A stretch of 64,000 nt of DNA from Nocardia beijingensis NBRC 16342 (GCF_001612785.1 NZ_BDBC01000054.1:58899-122898), one strand, 5' to 3'. Shown: positions 44,663-53,666, counted from the stretch's first letter. Numbers and translations: made by a program. Notes: generated by a model not told the origin, from the letters alone.

Positions 44663-44696
44663 GGGTGGCCCGTCCCCCACAGGGGCCGGGCCACCC
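44663..44696 (+). other. intercistronic hairpin between gluB and gluC
   Basis: GGGTGGCCCG and CGGGCCACCC form a perfect 10-bp stem in the 107-base gap after gluB. Such hairpins stabilise upstream mRNA or partly terminate transcription, giving more binding protein than permease; the effect here is inferred. Confidence 0.6.
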
Positions 44697-44745
44697 GCCG
44701 CACCAATCCTGACCATCGCGACCCGATCGGAGGAACGCGACCGCC

Positions 44746-45426
44746 GTGTTCGACCTGATCTCGAGGTACGACAGCCAAATCCTCGAAGCCTTCTGGGTGA
44801 CCATTCAGCTGACCGCGCTGTCCGCGGTCGGCGCGCTGATCCTCGGCACCGTCGTCGCGGCGCTGCGCGTGTCTCCCGTGCCGGTCGCCCGCTGGGTCGG
44901 CACCGCCTACGTCACCATCTTCCGCAACACCCCGCTCACGCTGATCATCGTGTTCATGTCGCTGGGCCTCTACACGACGATGGGCTGGCGCCTCGCCGGT
45001 GAGGGGCCGGACTCGCTGGCGCAGAACAACTTCCGCTTCGCGGTCGTCGGCCTGAGCATCTACACCGCCTCCTTCGTCTGCGAGTCGCTGCGCGCGGGCA
45101 TCAACACGGTGCCGATGGGCCAGTCCGAGGCGGGCCGCTCGCTCGGGTTCGGCTTCTTGCAGAACCTGCGGCTGGTCGTGTTGCCGCAGGCATTCCGTTC
45201 GGTGATCGCCCCGCTCGGCAGCGTGTTGATCGCGCTGACCAAGAACTCCACCATCGCCTCGGCGATCGGCGTCGCCGAAGCGGCCACCCTGATGGCGGAG
45301 ATGACCGAGACCGAGGCCGCGGTCCTGGCGATCGGCGCGATCTTCGCGCTGGGCTTCGTGATCCTGACCCTGCCGACCGGCCTGTTCTTCGGCTGGCTGG
45401 CCAAGAGATACGAGGTGGCCCGATGA
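44746..45426 (+). CDS. gluC: glutamate ABC transporter permease
   Basis: A 226-residue inner-membrane permease with five helices and the EAA loop (S-E-A-G-R-S-L-G-F) of the HisMQ family. GTG start with GGAGGAA upstream. It forms the channel with GluD; the genes overlap by 4 bases. Confidence 0.95.
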   Translation: MFDLISRYDSQILEAFWVTIQLTALSAVGALILGTVVAALRVSPVPVARWVGTAYVTIFRNTPLTLIIVFMSLGLYTTMGWRLAGEGPDSLAQNNFRFAVVGLSIYTASFVCESLRAGINTVPMGQSEAGRSLGFGFLQNLRLVVLPQAFRSVIAPLGSVLIALTKNSTIASAIGVAEAATLMAEMTETEAAVLAIGAIFALGFVILTLPTGLFFGWLAKRYEVAR

Positions 45427-46325
45427 GCGCAGGCGCTTCGGTCCTGTTCGACGCGCCGGGCCCGAAGGCGCGGCTGCGCAACAACGTCTACTCGCTGCTG
45501 GTCGTGGTCGCCGTGGCCGGGGCGGGGTGGGTCCTCTATCGCGGTTTCGCCGACAAAGGGCAGTTCACCGCGGAGAAATGGAAGCCGTTCCTGGAGGCGG
45601 AGGTCTGGTCGACCTACCTGCTGCCCGGCCTGCGCGGCACGGTCGTCGCCGCGCTGCTGTCCATCGTGCTGGCGCTGATCGTCGGCATGATCTTCGGCAT
45701 CCTGCGGCTGTCGGACCATCGCGTCGTGCGCTGGATCGCGGGAACCGTCGTCGAGGTGGCGCGCGCCATCCCCGTGCTGATCCTGATGATCTTCCTGTTC
45801 GCGGTGTACTCCGAGTACGACCTGTTCGAGTCGGAGGATCTCGCGCTCGCCGCGGTGGTCACCGCGCTGACCGTCTACAACGGCTCGGTCATCGCGGAGA
45901 TTGTGCGCGCGGGCATCCGCTCGCTGCCGAAGGGGCAGACCGAGGCGGCCGTCGCGCTGGGCCTGCGCAAGAACCAGTTGATGCGGTTGATCCTGCTGCC
46001 GCAGGCGATCACGGCCATGCTGCCCGCGCTGGTCTCGCAGATGGTGGTCGCGCTCAAGGACTCGGCGCTCGGCTACCAGATCACCTACGTCGAAATCGTG
46101 CGCTCCGGCCAGCAGCTGGGCGCGGCCGAACAGAACACCATCCCGGCGTTGATCGTCATCGCGATCGTCATGATCGCGCTCAACAGCGCGCTGACGCTGG
46201 TGGCGACCAAGCTGGAGCGGCGGCTGCGGGCACGCAAACGCGGCAAGGGCGGCGGCGCGGTCGTCGCCGCCGACTCGGTCATCACCGACGCCGCGCCCGG
46301 CGTCGACCTCGGCCACAAACCCTGA
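45423..46325 (+). CDS. gluD: glutamate ABC transporter permease
   Basis: A 300-residue permease of the HisMQ family with the EAA-type loop T-E-A-A-V-A-L-G-L and five core helices, plus N- and C-terminal basic extensions. It is the last gene of the operon; a strong hairpin follows 65 bases later. Confidence 0.95.
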   Translation: MSAGASVLFDAPGPKARLRNNVYSLLVVVAVAGAGWVLYRGFADKGQFTAEKWKPFLEAEVWSTYLLPGLRGTVVAALLSIVLALIVGMIFGILRLSDHRVVRWIAGTVVEVARAIPVLILMIFLFAVYSEYDLFESEDLALAAVVTALTVYNGSVIAEIVRAGIRSLPKGQTEAAVALGLRKNQLMRLILLPQAITAMLPALVSQMVVALKDSALGYQITYVEIVRSGQQLGAAEQNTIPALIVIAIVMIALNSALTLVATKLERRLRARKRGKGGGAVVAADSVITDAAPGVDLGHKP

Positions 46326-46390
46326 AGCGTTGCCGCGCAAGCGAAATGGTTACCGCGCGGCAATACCGCAAGGCACGGATCGCGGGGCCG

Positions 46391-46421
46391 GAGTGTTGCG
46401 CTCGAGCTGAGCGCAACACTC
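46391..46421 (+). terminator. terminator hairpin after gluD
   Basis: GAGTGTTGCGCTC and GAGCGCAACACTC form a perfect 13-bp stem with a 5-base loop. There is no T-tract. It is the probable end of the gluABCD transcript. Confidence 0.75.
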
Positions 46422-46522
46422 GTGCCCGCGCAGGCGTCCGTTCAATCTCGTAGGCATACGCCGATCCCCGGTATCGACCGGTGGGACGGTCATCAGTGCT
46501 TCGAACCTGCGGGAGTTGATCG

Positions 46523-46890
46523 ATGACCAGCCGTACCTCCGACCTTCTGTTCGACGAGTCCTTCTCCTTCCCCGGCGAACTGCGCCGCGCCGGGGACGCG
46601 GGCCCCGCCCGGGTCGCGGTGATCGGCGCAGGCGCGAGCGGTCTGGCCGCCGCCTACGAGTTGCAACGCCACGGCCTGGACGTGACCGTCTACGAGCGCA
46701 CGGCGCGCCCCGGCGGACGGGTCCGCACCTGGCGGTTCTGGGACGGCGCCCACGGAGAACTCGGTGCGATGCGGATTCCGGGAAACCATCACTGCACCTT
46801 GCACTACGTCGACGAGTTCGGTTTGGCGACAAGACCTTTCGTCAACACCAACCCGGACGCCTACTACTTGTTGCGGGGCCGCCGGGTGCG
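46523..46890 (+). pseudogene. 5' fragment of a flavin amine oxidase gene
   Basis: The first about 120 codons encode a clear N-terminus of a flavin monoamine/L-amino-acid oxidase. It has the Rossmann dinucleotide motif V-I-G-A-G-A-S-G-L-A-A-A near residue 32, then Y-E-R-T-A-R-P-G-G-R-V-R-T and N-T-N-P-D-A-Y-Y-L-L-R-G. After about 46885 the frame becomes Arg-rich nonsense and stops at 47083. Such enzymes have 450-600 residues, so three quarters of the gene is missing. The remainder is replaced by EamA sequence in another frame. Confidence 0.75.
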
Positions 46891-47681
46891 CCGTCGCGGT
46901 GGAGGGCAGCGCCGCCATCGCGCGCCGGTGGTGGCCGCGCCTGGCACTGTCGGCCGCGATCGGCATCGTGGCGTATCAGCTGGCGTTCAGCGCGGCCGTG
47001 GCGCTCACCACGGTCACCGAGTCGGCCATCCTCATCGCGCTGTCGCCGTTCTGGACCGCGCTGCTGGCGCGGCTGACCGGTGAGCACGTCCGCGCCGCCG
47101 TGCTGGTCGGCGCCTGCGTCGCGATGGCCGGTGCGGTCCTGGTGATCCTCGGCCGCGGGCCGGGCCACGCGGCGCCGAACCGCGCGCTCGGCGACCTGGC
47201 CGCCGTGGCCGCGTCGGCGCTGTGGGGCGCGTATCCGGTCGTCACCCGTCCCTTGCTGGTCGATCACAGCCCCCTCCGGGTCACGGCGTGGGCTTCGGCG
47301 ATCGGCGCGGCGGTATTGCTGCCCGCGGCAACCGCACCGGCGCCACACGATCTGTCGGGGCTTTCCGGGACGACCGTGGTCTCGCTGGCCTTTTCCGTGC
47401 TGGCCGTGACCATTTACGGCCTGGTGGCGTGGTATTGGGGCGTGCGGAGGGTGGGGTCGGCGCAAACGATGGTCTTCATGTTCGCGGTGCCGGTGGCGGC
47501 GGCGGTGTTCGCCGTGGCGGCCGGCGCCGAACACCTCACCTGGCCGCAGATCGCCGGTGCCGGGCTCGTGCTCGCGGCACTGACCTACAGCCAACGCAAT
47601 CCGAAATTCCCCGACACAGGAGTAGGAAATGACGGTTACCACGACCTCGATCACGCTGGAACGCGCGACGCTCATCGTTAG
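46890..47681 (+). pseudogene. 3' fragment of an EamA (drug/metabolite) transporter gene
   Basis: From about 46899 the third frame encodes the rest of an EamA-family transporter: the second half of the first EamA repeat (L-S-P-F-W-T-A-L-L-A-R-L-T-G-E) and the complete second repeat, about eight helices. The first about 60-70 residues of the family are absent, and the sequence upstream belongs to the amine oxidase. A GTG at 46899 could start a shortened 260-residue protein, so residual expression cannot be excluded. It overlaps the next gene by 53 bases. Confidence 0.7.
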
Positions 47682-48081
47682 CGAGGCGCTGGCCTACGGC
47701 ACCGCGCACGGGTTCGACCCGCTCACGGTGGCGGTTCTGGATCCGGGCGGCCATCTCGTGGCGTTACAACGCCAGGACGGCTCCGGCATATTACGACCAC
47801 AGATCGCGATCGCCAAGGCATGGGGAGTACTCGGCCTCGGCGTCTCCAATCGCGAGATCGCCCGCCGCGCGGCGGCCGCGCCTGCCTTCTTCACGTCGGT
47901 GGCGGCACTCGCCGAAGGGCGCATCCTCGACGTGCCCGGCGGCGTCTTCATCCGGGACGCGGCGGGCGGCATTCTCGGCGCGGTCGGCTCGACGGGGGCC
48001 GCGACCTCCCTGGAGGACGAACGCGCCGCCGTGGCGGGCATCGAGGCCGCCGGTCTATCCGCCGACACAGGAGAGGTGTAG
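47629..48081 (+). CDS. GlcG/HbpS family protein (DUF336)
   Basis: A 150-residue protein of the GlcG/HbpS fold: T-L-E-R-A, V-A-V-L-D-P-G-G-H-L-V-A-L-Q-R, and the C-terminal G-A-V-G-S-T-G-A segment. HbpS in Streptomyces binds haem and works with the SenSR sensor; other members sit beside glycolate genes. It is short and lacks a signal peptide. AGGAG lies before the ATG. It probably belonged to an operon with the damaged EamA gene. Confidence 0.88.
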   Translation: MTVTTTSITLERATLIVSEALAYGTAHGFDPLTVAVLDPGGHLVALQRQDGSGILRPQIAIAKAWGVLGLGVSNREIARRAAAAPAFFTSVAALAEGRILDVPGGVFIRDAAGGILGAVGSTGAATSLEDERAAVAGIEAAGLSADTGEV

Positions 48082-48561
48082 ACCGACTATGCCGCACCCG
48101 AAACCCGCGCAGCGTTGCACCTCCGCCGCGGCGGTACGAAGGGTACAGACCTCGACCGCCGCGGGCCGGGCCCCGATCGGCTGTCCGAGCAGCGACAATC
48201 AGCAAAACGATCGAAAACGTCGAAGCCGTCCGAGGTTCCGCTAGACCGGGGATCTCGCCATCGTGGCAGTCGCCGCCCGGAGCAGGGGAAGCCGCACACC
48301 GACCATCCGTATCCCGCACAGCCGACCGGCGTTGAGCGCAGTTGTGAGCGGGATACGGCTCTGTCCGACCGGAGCCGGATCCATTCAGAGGTTCGTGACG
48401 ACCACGTAGGACTTCAGCAGCCGTAACGAGGGTCGATTCCAGTGCGGCCGGGGTGCCGCCGACGAACGGCATGAGTTGGCGCGGTCGGACGACCGCCCGT
48501 GGATGACATCGCCGGGACCGACGGAGCAAGGCTCCCCATCACCGGAATCCAGGGCTCGAGT
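48082..48561. other. gene-free stretch with an 11-bp inverted repeat
   Basis: About 480 bases between the GlcG-like gene and recX. It contains CCGTATCCCGC (48307-48317) and its perfect complement GCGGGATACGG (48348-48358), with an 8-base sequence C-C-G-A-C-C-G-G repeated inside and just after the arms. No conserved reading frame is seen. It may be a folded RNA, an operator or the remnant of a lost element. Confidence 0.45.
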
Positions 48562-49431
48562 TCAATCGATGGACTCGCCGAGGTCGCCCTCGAGCCCCTG
48601 AGCGGCCAATTCGGCTTTGACCACCCGGTAGGCCGTGGACTGGCCGTAGCCCCGCCGGGCGAGCATGCCGACGAGGCGGCGAATCGTTTTGTCCTGGTCC
48701 AGGTCTCGCGGTAGTGAACGCAATTTGCGGCGGACCAGCTCGGCGGCGCGGACCTCCTCGTCGTCGCTGGTGATCGCGTCGAGAGCGGCCGCGGCATCCG
48801 ACTGCGCGACGCCCTTGCGCCGGAGTTCCTGCGCGAGCGCCTGTTTGCCTTTACCGGAGAAGGTGTGGCGGGAATGCACCCATTGCTCGGCGAAGGCGGC
48901 GTCGTCGACGAGCCCCACTTCGCCGAGGCGATCGAGCGCCCGTTCGCTCACGTCGGCCGAGTACCCCTTGGCGGCCAGCCGCTGAGCAAGCTCGGCACGG
49001 CTGCGAGCGCGAACGGCCAGCAGGCGCAGACACGCCTCCTTCGCCTGCTCGACCGTTCCGCCTTCGGCTCCGGCCGCTGGCGGAGCCGCCGATCCTGCTT
49101 CGGAGTCGGCCGGTGCCGAGTCGCTCCGCGCTCCCCGGTGACGACGACGGGACCCAGCCGAGCGCACCCGCTGCGGATCGGATGTGCCCGGCCGGGTTCC
49201 CATGGTGTCCGGCGCGGCCGAATCACCTTCGGCCCTCCGGACGAGCTCGTGATCCTGCCCGCGGGACCGGGCGCCGTCCGGCGAACCGGAGGCGGACAGG
49301 AGTTCTTCCAGCCGGCGCCGCATCTCCTGCACCGCGTCGGCTCGTGGCCGCCCGGAGCCGGACGAAGCCGTTCCGGGCGAGCGACGGCTGTGCGTCGGCT
49401 CAGAAATCGGCGGGCACCTCCGCGGCCGCAT
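48562..49431 (-). CDS. recX: RecA regulator RecX
   Basis: RecX binds RecA filaments and limits their activity. The conserved helical repeats occupy the last about 160 residues (E-Q-A-K-E-A-C-L-R-L-L, Y-S-A-D-V-S-E-R-A-L-D-R-L, F-A-E-Q-W-V-H-S-R and L-A-R-R-G-Y-G). About 125 residues of Arg/Ser/Gly-rich low-complexity sequence precede them. The ATG at 49431 overlaps recA by 32 bases, like the overlap known in mycobacteria; internal starts at 49332 (GTG) or 49323 (ATG) are alternatives. Expression should follow recA under SOS control. Confidence 0.88.
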   Translation of the reverse strand: MRPRRCPPISEPTHSRRSPGTASSGSGRPRADAVQEMRRRLEELLSASGSPDGARSRGQDHELVRRAEGDSAAPDTMGTRPGTSDPQRVRSAGSRRRHRGARSDSAPADSEAGSAAPPAAGAEGGTVEQAKEACLRLLAVRARSRAELAQRLAAKGYSADVSERALDRLGEVGLVDDAAFAEQWVHSRHTFSGKGKQALAQELRRKGVAQSDAAAALDAITSDDEEVRAAELVRRKLRSLPRDLDQDKTIRRLVGMLARRGYGQSTAYRVVKAELAAQGLEGDLGESID

Positions 49432-50443
49432 CGGCCGTCACGTCGGCGCCGATGCCGAGCTTCTCCTTGATCTTCTTCTCGATCTCGTCGCGGACGTCGA
49501 CGTTCTCCAGCAGGAACTTGCGGGCGTTCTCCTTGCCCTGACCGAGCTGATCGCCCTCGTAGGTGTACCAGGAGCCGGACTTGCGGATGAAGCCCTGCTC
49601 GACGCCCATGTCGATGAGCGAACCCTCCTTGGAGATGCCGTGACCGTAGAGGATGTCGAACTCGGCCTGCTTGAACGGCGGGGAGACCTTGTTCTTCACG
49701 ACCTTCACGCGGGTGCGGTTGCCCACCGCGTCGCTGCCGTCCTTGAGCGTCTCGATGCGGCGCACGTCCAGGCGCACCGACGCGTAGAACTTCAGTGCCT
49801 TGCCGCCGGTGGTGGTCTCCGGCGAGCCGAACATCACGCCGATCTTCTCGCGGAGCTGGTTGATGAAGATGGCGGTGGTGCCGGAATTGTTCAGCGCGCT
49901 GGTCATCTTGCGCAGCGCCTGGCTCATCAGGCGGGCCTGCAGACCGACGTGGCTGTCACCCATCTCGCCCTCGATCTCGGCGCGCGGCACCAGCGCGGCC
50001 ACCGAGTCGATGACGATGATGTCGATGGCGCCGGAGCGCACCAGCATGTCGGCGATCTCCAGCGCCTGCTCACCCGTATCGGGCTGGGAGACGAGCAGCG
50101 CGTCGGTGTCGACGCCCAGCTTGCGGGCGTAGTCGGGATCGAGCGCGTGCTCGGCGTCGATGAACGCCGCCACCCCGCCCGCGGCCTGCGCGTTGGCCAC
50201 CGCGTGCAGCGCCACGGTGGTCTTACCCGAGGATTCCGGGCCGTAGATCTCGACGACGCGGCCGCGCGGCAGGCCGCCGATGCCGAGCGCGACGTCGAGC
50301 GCGATCGAGCCGGTGGGGATCACCGAGATGGGCTGGCGCGCCTCCTCGCCGAGGCGCATGACGGCGCCCTTGCCGAAGCTCTTCTCCACCTGGGCCAGCG
50401 CGAGCTCGAGCGCCTTGTCCCGGTCGTACGCCTGTGGTGCCAT
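49400..50443 (-). CDS. recA: recombinase RecA
   Basis: RecA forms ATP-dependent filaments on single-stranded DNA, drives strand exchange and triggers LexA self-cleavage. The 347-residue protein has Walker A G-P-E-S-S-G-K-T-T, the L1/L2 loops and the acidic C-terminus; no intein is present. AAGGGGACC precedes the ATG. An SOS box lies 90 bases upstream. Confidence 0.98.
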   Translation of the reverse strand: MAPQAYDRDKALELALAQVEKSFGKGAVMRLGEEARQPISVIPTGSIALDVALGIGGLPRGRVVEIYGPESSGKTTVALHAVANAQAAGGVAAFIDAEHALDPDYARKLGVDTDALLVSQPDTGEQALEIADMLVRSGAIDIIVIDSVAALVPRAEIEGEMGDSHVGLQARLMSQALRKMTSALNNSGTTAIFINQLREKIGVMFGSPETTTGGKALKFYASVRLDVRRIETLKDGSDAVGNRTRVKVVKNKVSPPFKQAEFDILYGHGISKEGSLIDMGVEQGFIRKSGSWYTYEGDQLGQGKENARKFLLENVDVRDEIEKKIKEKLGIGADVTADAAAEVPADF

Positions 50444-50532
50444 GTCCTGGTCCCCTTTTCGACGGGTAAGTCTTTCTGTGGTTGGCGCCTACAGTAGAGC
50501 GCGGCACCGACAAGTTCCGGCGACCAGCCTAG

Positions 50533-50548
50533 ACGAACAGGTGTTCGA
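50533..50548 (-). promoter_or_regulatory. SOS box of recA
   Basis: The minus strand reads TCGAACACCTGTTCGT, matching TCGAAC-N4-GTTCGA in all but the last base. It lies 90 bases upstream of the recA start and should bind LexA. Confidence 0.88.
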
Positions 50549-50599
50549 GTCAAGCGACGCGCCCCGCGCGCCGCCGCGCTCCCGGCGAACTCCGGGCGA

Positions 50600-51622
50600 T
50601 CAGCGCACGAGCGCGATCCGGTCGGTGTCCAGCAGCGTCTGCGCCTGTTTGAGCACACGCAGGGAAGGCGTCACCTCCACGTCGGTGATCCCCGCCAGCG
50701 CGCCGAGCCGCTCGGTCACATACCGGTAGAGGTCCGCGGTGTCACGGCAGATGATCGAAGCGAACAGGTTGGACGACCCGGTGGTGGCGGCGGCGAAGAC
50801 GATCTCCGGATGCGTGGCCATCGCGCGGCCCACCGCGTCCAGGTCGGCGGGCCGCACGCGCAGCCACAGCGCGCCGCGCACGCCGTAGCCCATTCGCTCG
50901 ATCGCGAAATCGACGTCGAAATACAGCACGCCCGCCGCGGTCAGCTCGGCCATGCGCCGCGCGACCCGTGGCGCCGTCCATCCGGTCGCCGCCGCGAGCT
51001 GGGCGTACGGAGCGCGCCCGTCCCGGCCGAGCAGCGCGAGCATCGCCTCGTCGGCCGCCGAGAGGTCCACCGGCGCGTTCGGTCCAACACCCGCGCACCT
51101 CTGCCGGGCAGGACCGAGCTCGTCCAGCTGAGCGGCGGTGAGCAGGCGCCGATAGCGCGGCCACTCCTCGTCCAGCGGGAAGCGGTGGATGACCTCGTGC
51201 GCGGACAGTTCCAGCACTTGCGGGGCGCGCGGCAGGATCTGCAACAGCAGCGCGTCACGCCGCTCGATCGAGCGCGGCCTGCCCACGCAGGTCACCTCGG
51301 AACCGGTGGACAGCAAGGTCACCCAGCTCAGATCCGGGAACCGGGCCAGGGATTCGGCCAGCCGCAACGCTTTGTCCGGTGTCGATTTCAGGCGCAGCAC
51401 CCAGCGCGCGTGGCCCAGCGGCACCGCGTTCACCTGTCCGGCCACGTGCAGGATGCCGCGCTGCCGCAGGGCGCGGTACCGCCGCGCCACCGTCTGCTCG
51501 GAGACCCCGAGGACGCCGCCGAGCCGGGCGAACGGAATCCGGGCGTCGTGCACCAGCGCGTGCACGATCTGCTTGTCCAGCAGATCGAGTTCGGAGGATT
51601 CGCTCGAGTCATCATCACCCAC
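50600..51622 (-). CDS. double-HTH Lrp/AsnC-family regulator
   Basis: A 340-residue regulator, twice the usual Lrp length. It carries an AsnC-type helix-turn-helix at residues about 12-58 (L-L-D-K-Q-I-V-H-A-L), a linker with a first ligand-type region, a second HTH at about 185-235 (A-D-E-A-M-L-A-L-L-G-R-D-G-R) and a RAM effector domain at the C-terminus. Tandem Lrp proteins exist in actinobacteria. It is divergent from a DHA2 exporter, its probable target. TAGA-GGAA-TCTA just upstream (51623-51634) may be an operator; the GTG start has no clear ribosome-binding site. Confidence 0.92.
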   Translation of the reverse strand: MGDDDSSESSELDLLDKQIVHALVHDARIPFARLGGVLGVSEQTVARRYRALRQRGILHVAGQVNAVPLGHARWVLRLKSTPDKALRLAESLARFPDLSWVTLLSTGSEVTCVGRPRSIERRDALLLQILPRAPQVLELSAHEVIHRFPLDEEWPRYRRLLTAAQLDELGPARQRCAGVGPNAPVDLSAADEAMLALLGRDGRAPYAQLAAATGWTAPRVARRMAELTAAGVLYFDVDFAIERMGYGVRGALWLRVRPADLDAVGRAMATHPEIVFAAATTGSSNLFASIICRDTADLYRYVTERLGALAGITDVEVTPSLRVLKQAQTLLDTDRIALVR

Positions 51623-51720
51623 TAGAGGAATCTAACGCCGATGCGGCCGTGGCTAGGGGGTTCCGGTCGATTGCCGCACGCTTGGCGTCGAAATCGTTCG
51701 AATCCGCCGTGGAGGCTCCC

Positions 51721-53127
51721 GTGAGGAAATGGCTCCCCTTGTTCGCCGCGTGCCTGGGCACGCTGATGCTGCTCATCGACGTCACCATCGTGAACGTCGC
51801 CCTGCCGGACATCGCCGCCGATCTGGACACCGGACTGTCCGGCTTGCAGTGGGTGGTGGACGGCTACGCCCTCGCGCTGGCCGCATTGCTGCTGGTGCTC
51901 GGTTCGCTCGCCGACCGGGTCGGCGCGAAGCGCGCGTACCTGGCCGGACTGGTCGTCTTCGCGGTCGCGTCGCTCGGCTGCGGCGTCGCCCAGAGCGCGA
52001 CGGGCCTGGTCGCGGCGCGCGCGCTGCAAGGCGTCGGCGGCGCGGCCATGTTCGCCACCACGCTGTCGCTGCTGCACGCCACCTACACCGGCCGCGACCG
52101 CGGCGTGGCCTTCGGCGTCTGGGGCGCGGTGTCCGGCGCGGCGGCGGGCATCGGCGTGGTCCTCGGCGGCGTGCTCACCGAGGCGCTGTCGTGGCGCTGG
52201 ATCTTCTTCGTCAACCTGCCCATCGCCGTGCTGGCGATCGTGCTGACCGTCGTCGTGTTCCCGCCCGCTCGGCGGCGGGTGGGCCCGGCGGTGGACGTGC
52301 CGGGCATGCTGGCCTTCGCGACCGCGGCGACGGCGGTCACCTACGGCGTCATCCGCGGCGGCGAGCACGGCTGGACCGACGCGGCCGCGGTCATCGCGTT
52401 CGTGCTCGGCGCCGCCGCGGCGGTGATCTTCGGTTGGGTCGAAGCGCGAAGCGTCGCACCGATGTTCCCCTTGACGCTGCTGCGCAACCGCGATTTCGGC
52501 GCGACCCTGTTCGGCGCGTCCGGGCAGACGTTCGCCGCGTTCGCGAGCAGTCCTTTGATCTCGCTGTGGCTGCAGCAGCAACTGCACATGTCGCCGCTGC
52601 ACGCGGGTCTGGCGATGCTGCCGATGGCCGCGACCGCGTTCGTGGTGGCGGGCGCGTTCGGACGCCTGCTGCACGACGTCGCGCCGAAGTGGACCATCGG
52701 CGCGGGGTTGGTGGTGGTCGGCCTCGGCAGCTGGCTGCTGACGATCGTCGGGGCCGGGTCCTCCTGGGTCGCGCTGATCCCGGGGTTCGTGGTGATCGGC
52801 ATCGGGATCGGCGTCAACGCGCCCGCCTTGGTCTCGGTCGGCATGGCCGCGGTCGCCCCGGAGCAGGCAGGCACCGCCGCGGGTGCGGTGAACACCGCGC
52901 GGCAACTCGGCCTCGCGCTCGGCGTCGCGGTGCTCGGCACCGTCTTCCGCGGGGTGGCCGGCGCCGAGCAACCGCTGACGTTGCCGCACTTCGTCACCGG
53001 GCTCGACGCGGCGCTCGGCGTCGCTGGGGCGGTGGGCATCGTCTTCGGACTGATCGCGTTCGGGTTGTTCCACCGGCAGCGTGCGAACGCCAGGTCCGGA
53101 GCCGAACGCCAGACCGTCGCCGCCTGA
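51721..53127 (+). CDS. DHA2-family MFS exporter
   Basis: A proton-driven drug exporter with 14 predicted helices, 468 residues. It has the DHA2 motifs I-D-V-T-I-V-N-V-A-L-P in helix 1, motif A (L-A-D-R-V-G-A-K-R) after helix 2, and motif C (G-A-A-A-G-I-G-V-V-L-G-G) in helix 5. The GTG at 51721 has GGAGG 5 bases upstream. The divergent Lrp-type regulator probably controls it, perhaps in response to an amino acid or toxin. Confidence 0.93.
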   Translation: MRKWLPLFAACLGTLMLLIDVTIVNVALPDIAADLDTGLSGLQWVVDGYALALAALLLVLGSLADRVGAKRAYLAGLVVFAVASLGCGVAQSATGLVAARALQGVGGAAMFATTLSLLHATYTGRDRGVAFGVWGAVSGAAAGIGVVLGGVLTEALSWRWIFFVNLPIAVLAIVLTVVVFPPARRRVGPAVDVPGMLAFATAATAVTYGVIRGGEHGWTDAAAVIAFVLGAAAAVIFGWVEARSVAPMFPLTLLRNRDFGATLFGASGQTFAAFASSPLISLWLQQQLHMSPLHAGLAMLPMAATAFVVAGAFGRLLHDVAPKWTIGAGLVVVGLGSWLLTIVGAGSSWVALIPGFVVIGIGIGVNAPALVSVGMAAVAPEQAGTAAGAVNTARQLGLALGVAVLGTVFRGVAGAEQPLTLPHFVTGLDAALGVAGAVGIVFGLIAFGLFHRQRANARSGAERQTVAA

Positions 53128-53138
53128 CCCACTCCTCC

Positions 53139-53179
53139 CGCGAAACGGCGGCGCCCCGGCCGGGCGTCGCCGTTTCGCG
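53139..53179. terminator. bidirectional terminator hairpin
   Basis: CGCGAAACGGCG and CGCCGTTTCGCG form a perfect 12-bp stem extended by GC pairs inside, between the convergent exporter and DUF1348 genes. Confidence 0.75.
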
Positions 53180-53193
53180 CCGACCCGGCGGCC

Positions 53194-53643
53194 CTAGCGC
53201 TGCGGCAGCACGGACTCGTCACCCGGATCGCGCGGCCCGAGAATGCGCCGCTCGGACTCCTCGATCCGGACATCGTTGATGCTCGCCTCCCGCCGGGACA
53301 TCAACCCGTCCGGCGCGAACTCCCACTGCTCGTTGCCGTAACTGCGGAACCACTGGCCGGTTTCGTCGTGCCATTCGTACTGGAACCGCACGGCGATGCG
53401 GTTGCCGTCGAAGGCCCACAGATCCTTGCGCAGCGCGTAGCCGTTCTCCATCGCCCACTTCCTGGTGAGGAATTCGACGATGGCGTCACGGCCGGTGAAG
53501 AACTCGTCGCGGTTGCGCCACACCGAATCCTCGGTGTAGGCGGCGGCGACCCGCTCCGGATCGCGGGTGTTCCAGGCGTTCTCCGCAGCCCGCACTTTGG
53601 CCTCGGCGGATTCCGCGTCGAACGGGGGCAGTGGTGGTCGCAT
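53194..53643 (-). CDS. DUF1348 / NTF2-like protein
   Basis: A 149-residue NTF2-fold protein of the DUF1348 family (A-A-Y-T-E-D-S-V-W-R-N-R and W-F-R-S-Y-G-N-E-Q-W-E-F). These proteins have a small-molecule pocket but no assigned reaction. It is probably the last gene of an operon with the PPOX and VOC genes under the divergent CGNR regulator. Confidence 0.9.
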   Translation of the reverse strand: MRPPLPPFDAESAEAKVRAAENAWNTRDPERVAAAYTEDSVWRNRDEFFTGRDAIVEFLTRKWAMENGYALRKDLWAFDGNRIAVRFQYEWHDETGQWFRSYGNEQWEFAPDGLMSRREASINDVRIEESERRILGPRDPGDESVLPQR

Positions 53644-53666
53644 GGACAGCTACCTTTCTCGAAGTT

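Noticed and set aside
46764..46898. N-terminal extension of the EamA frame upstream of 46899
   Set aside because: It is the amine-oxidase coding sequence read in another frame and has no transporter character.
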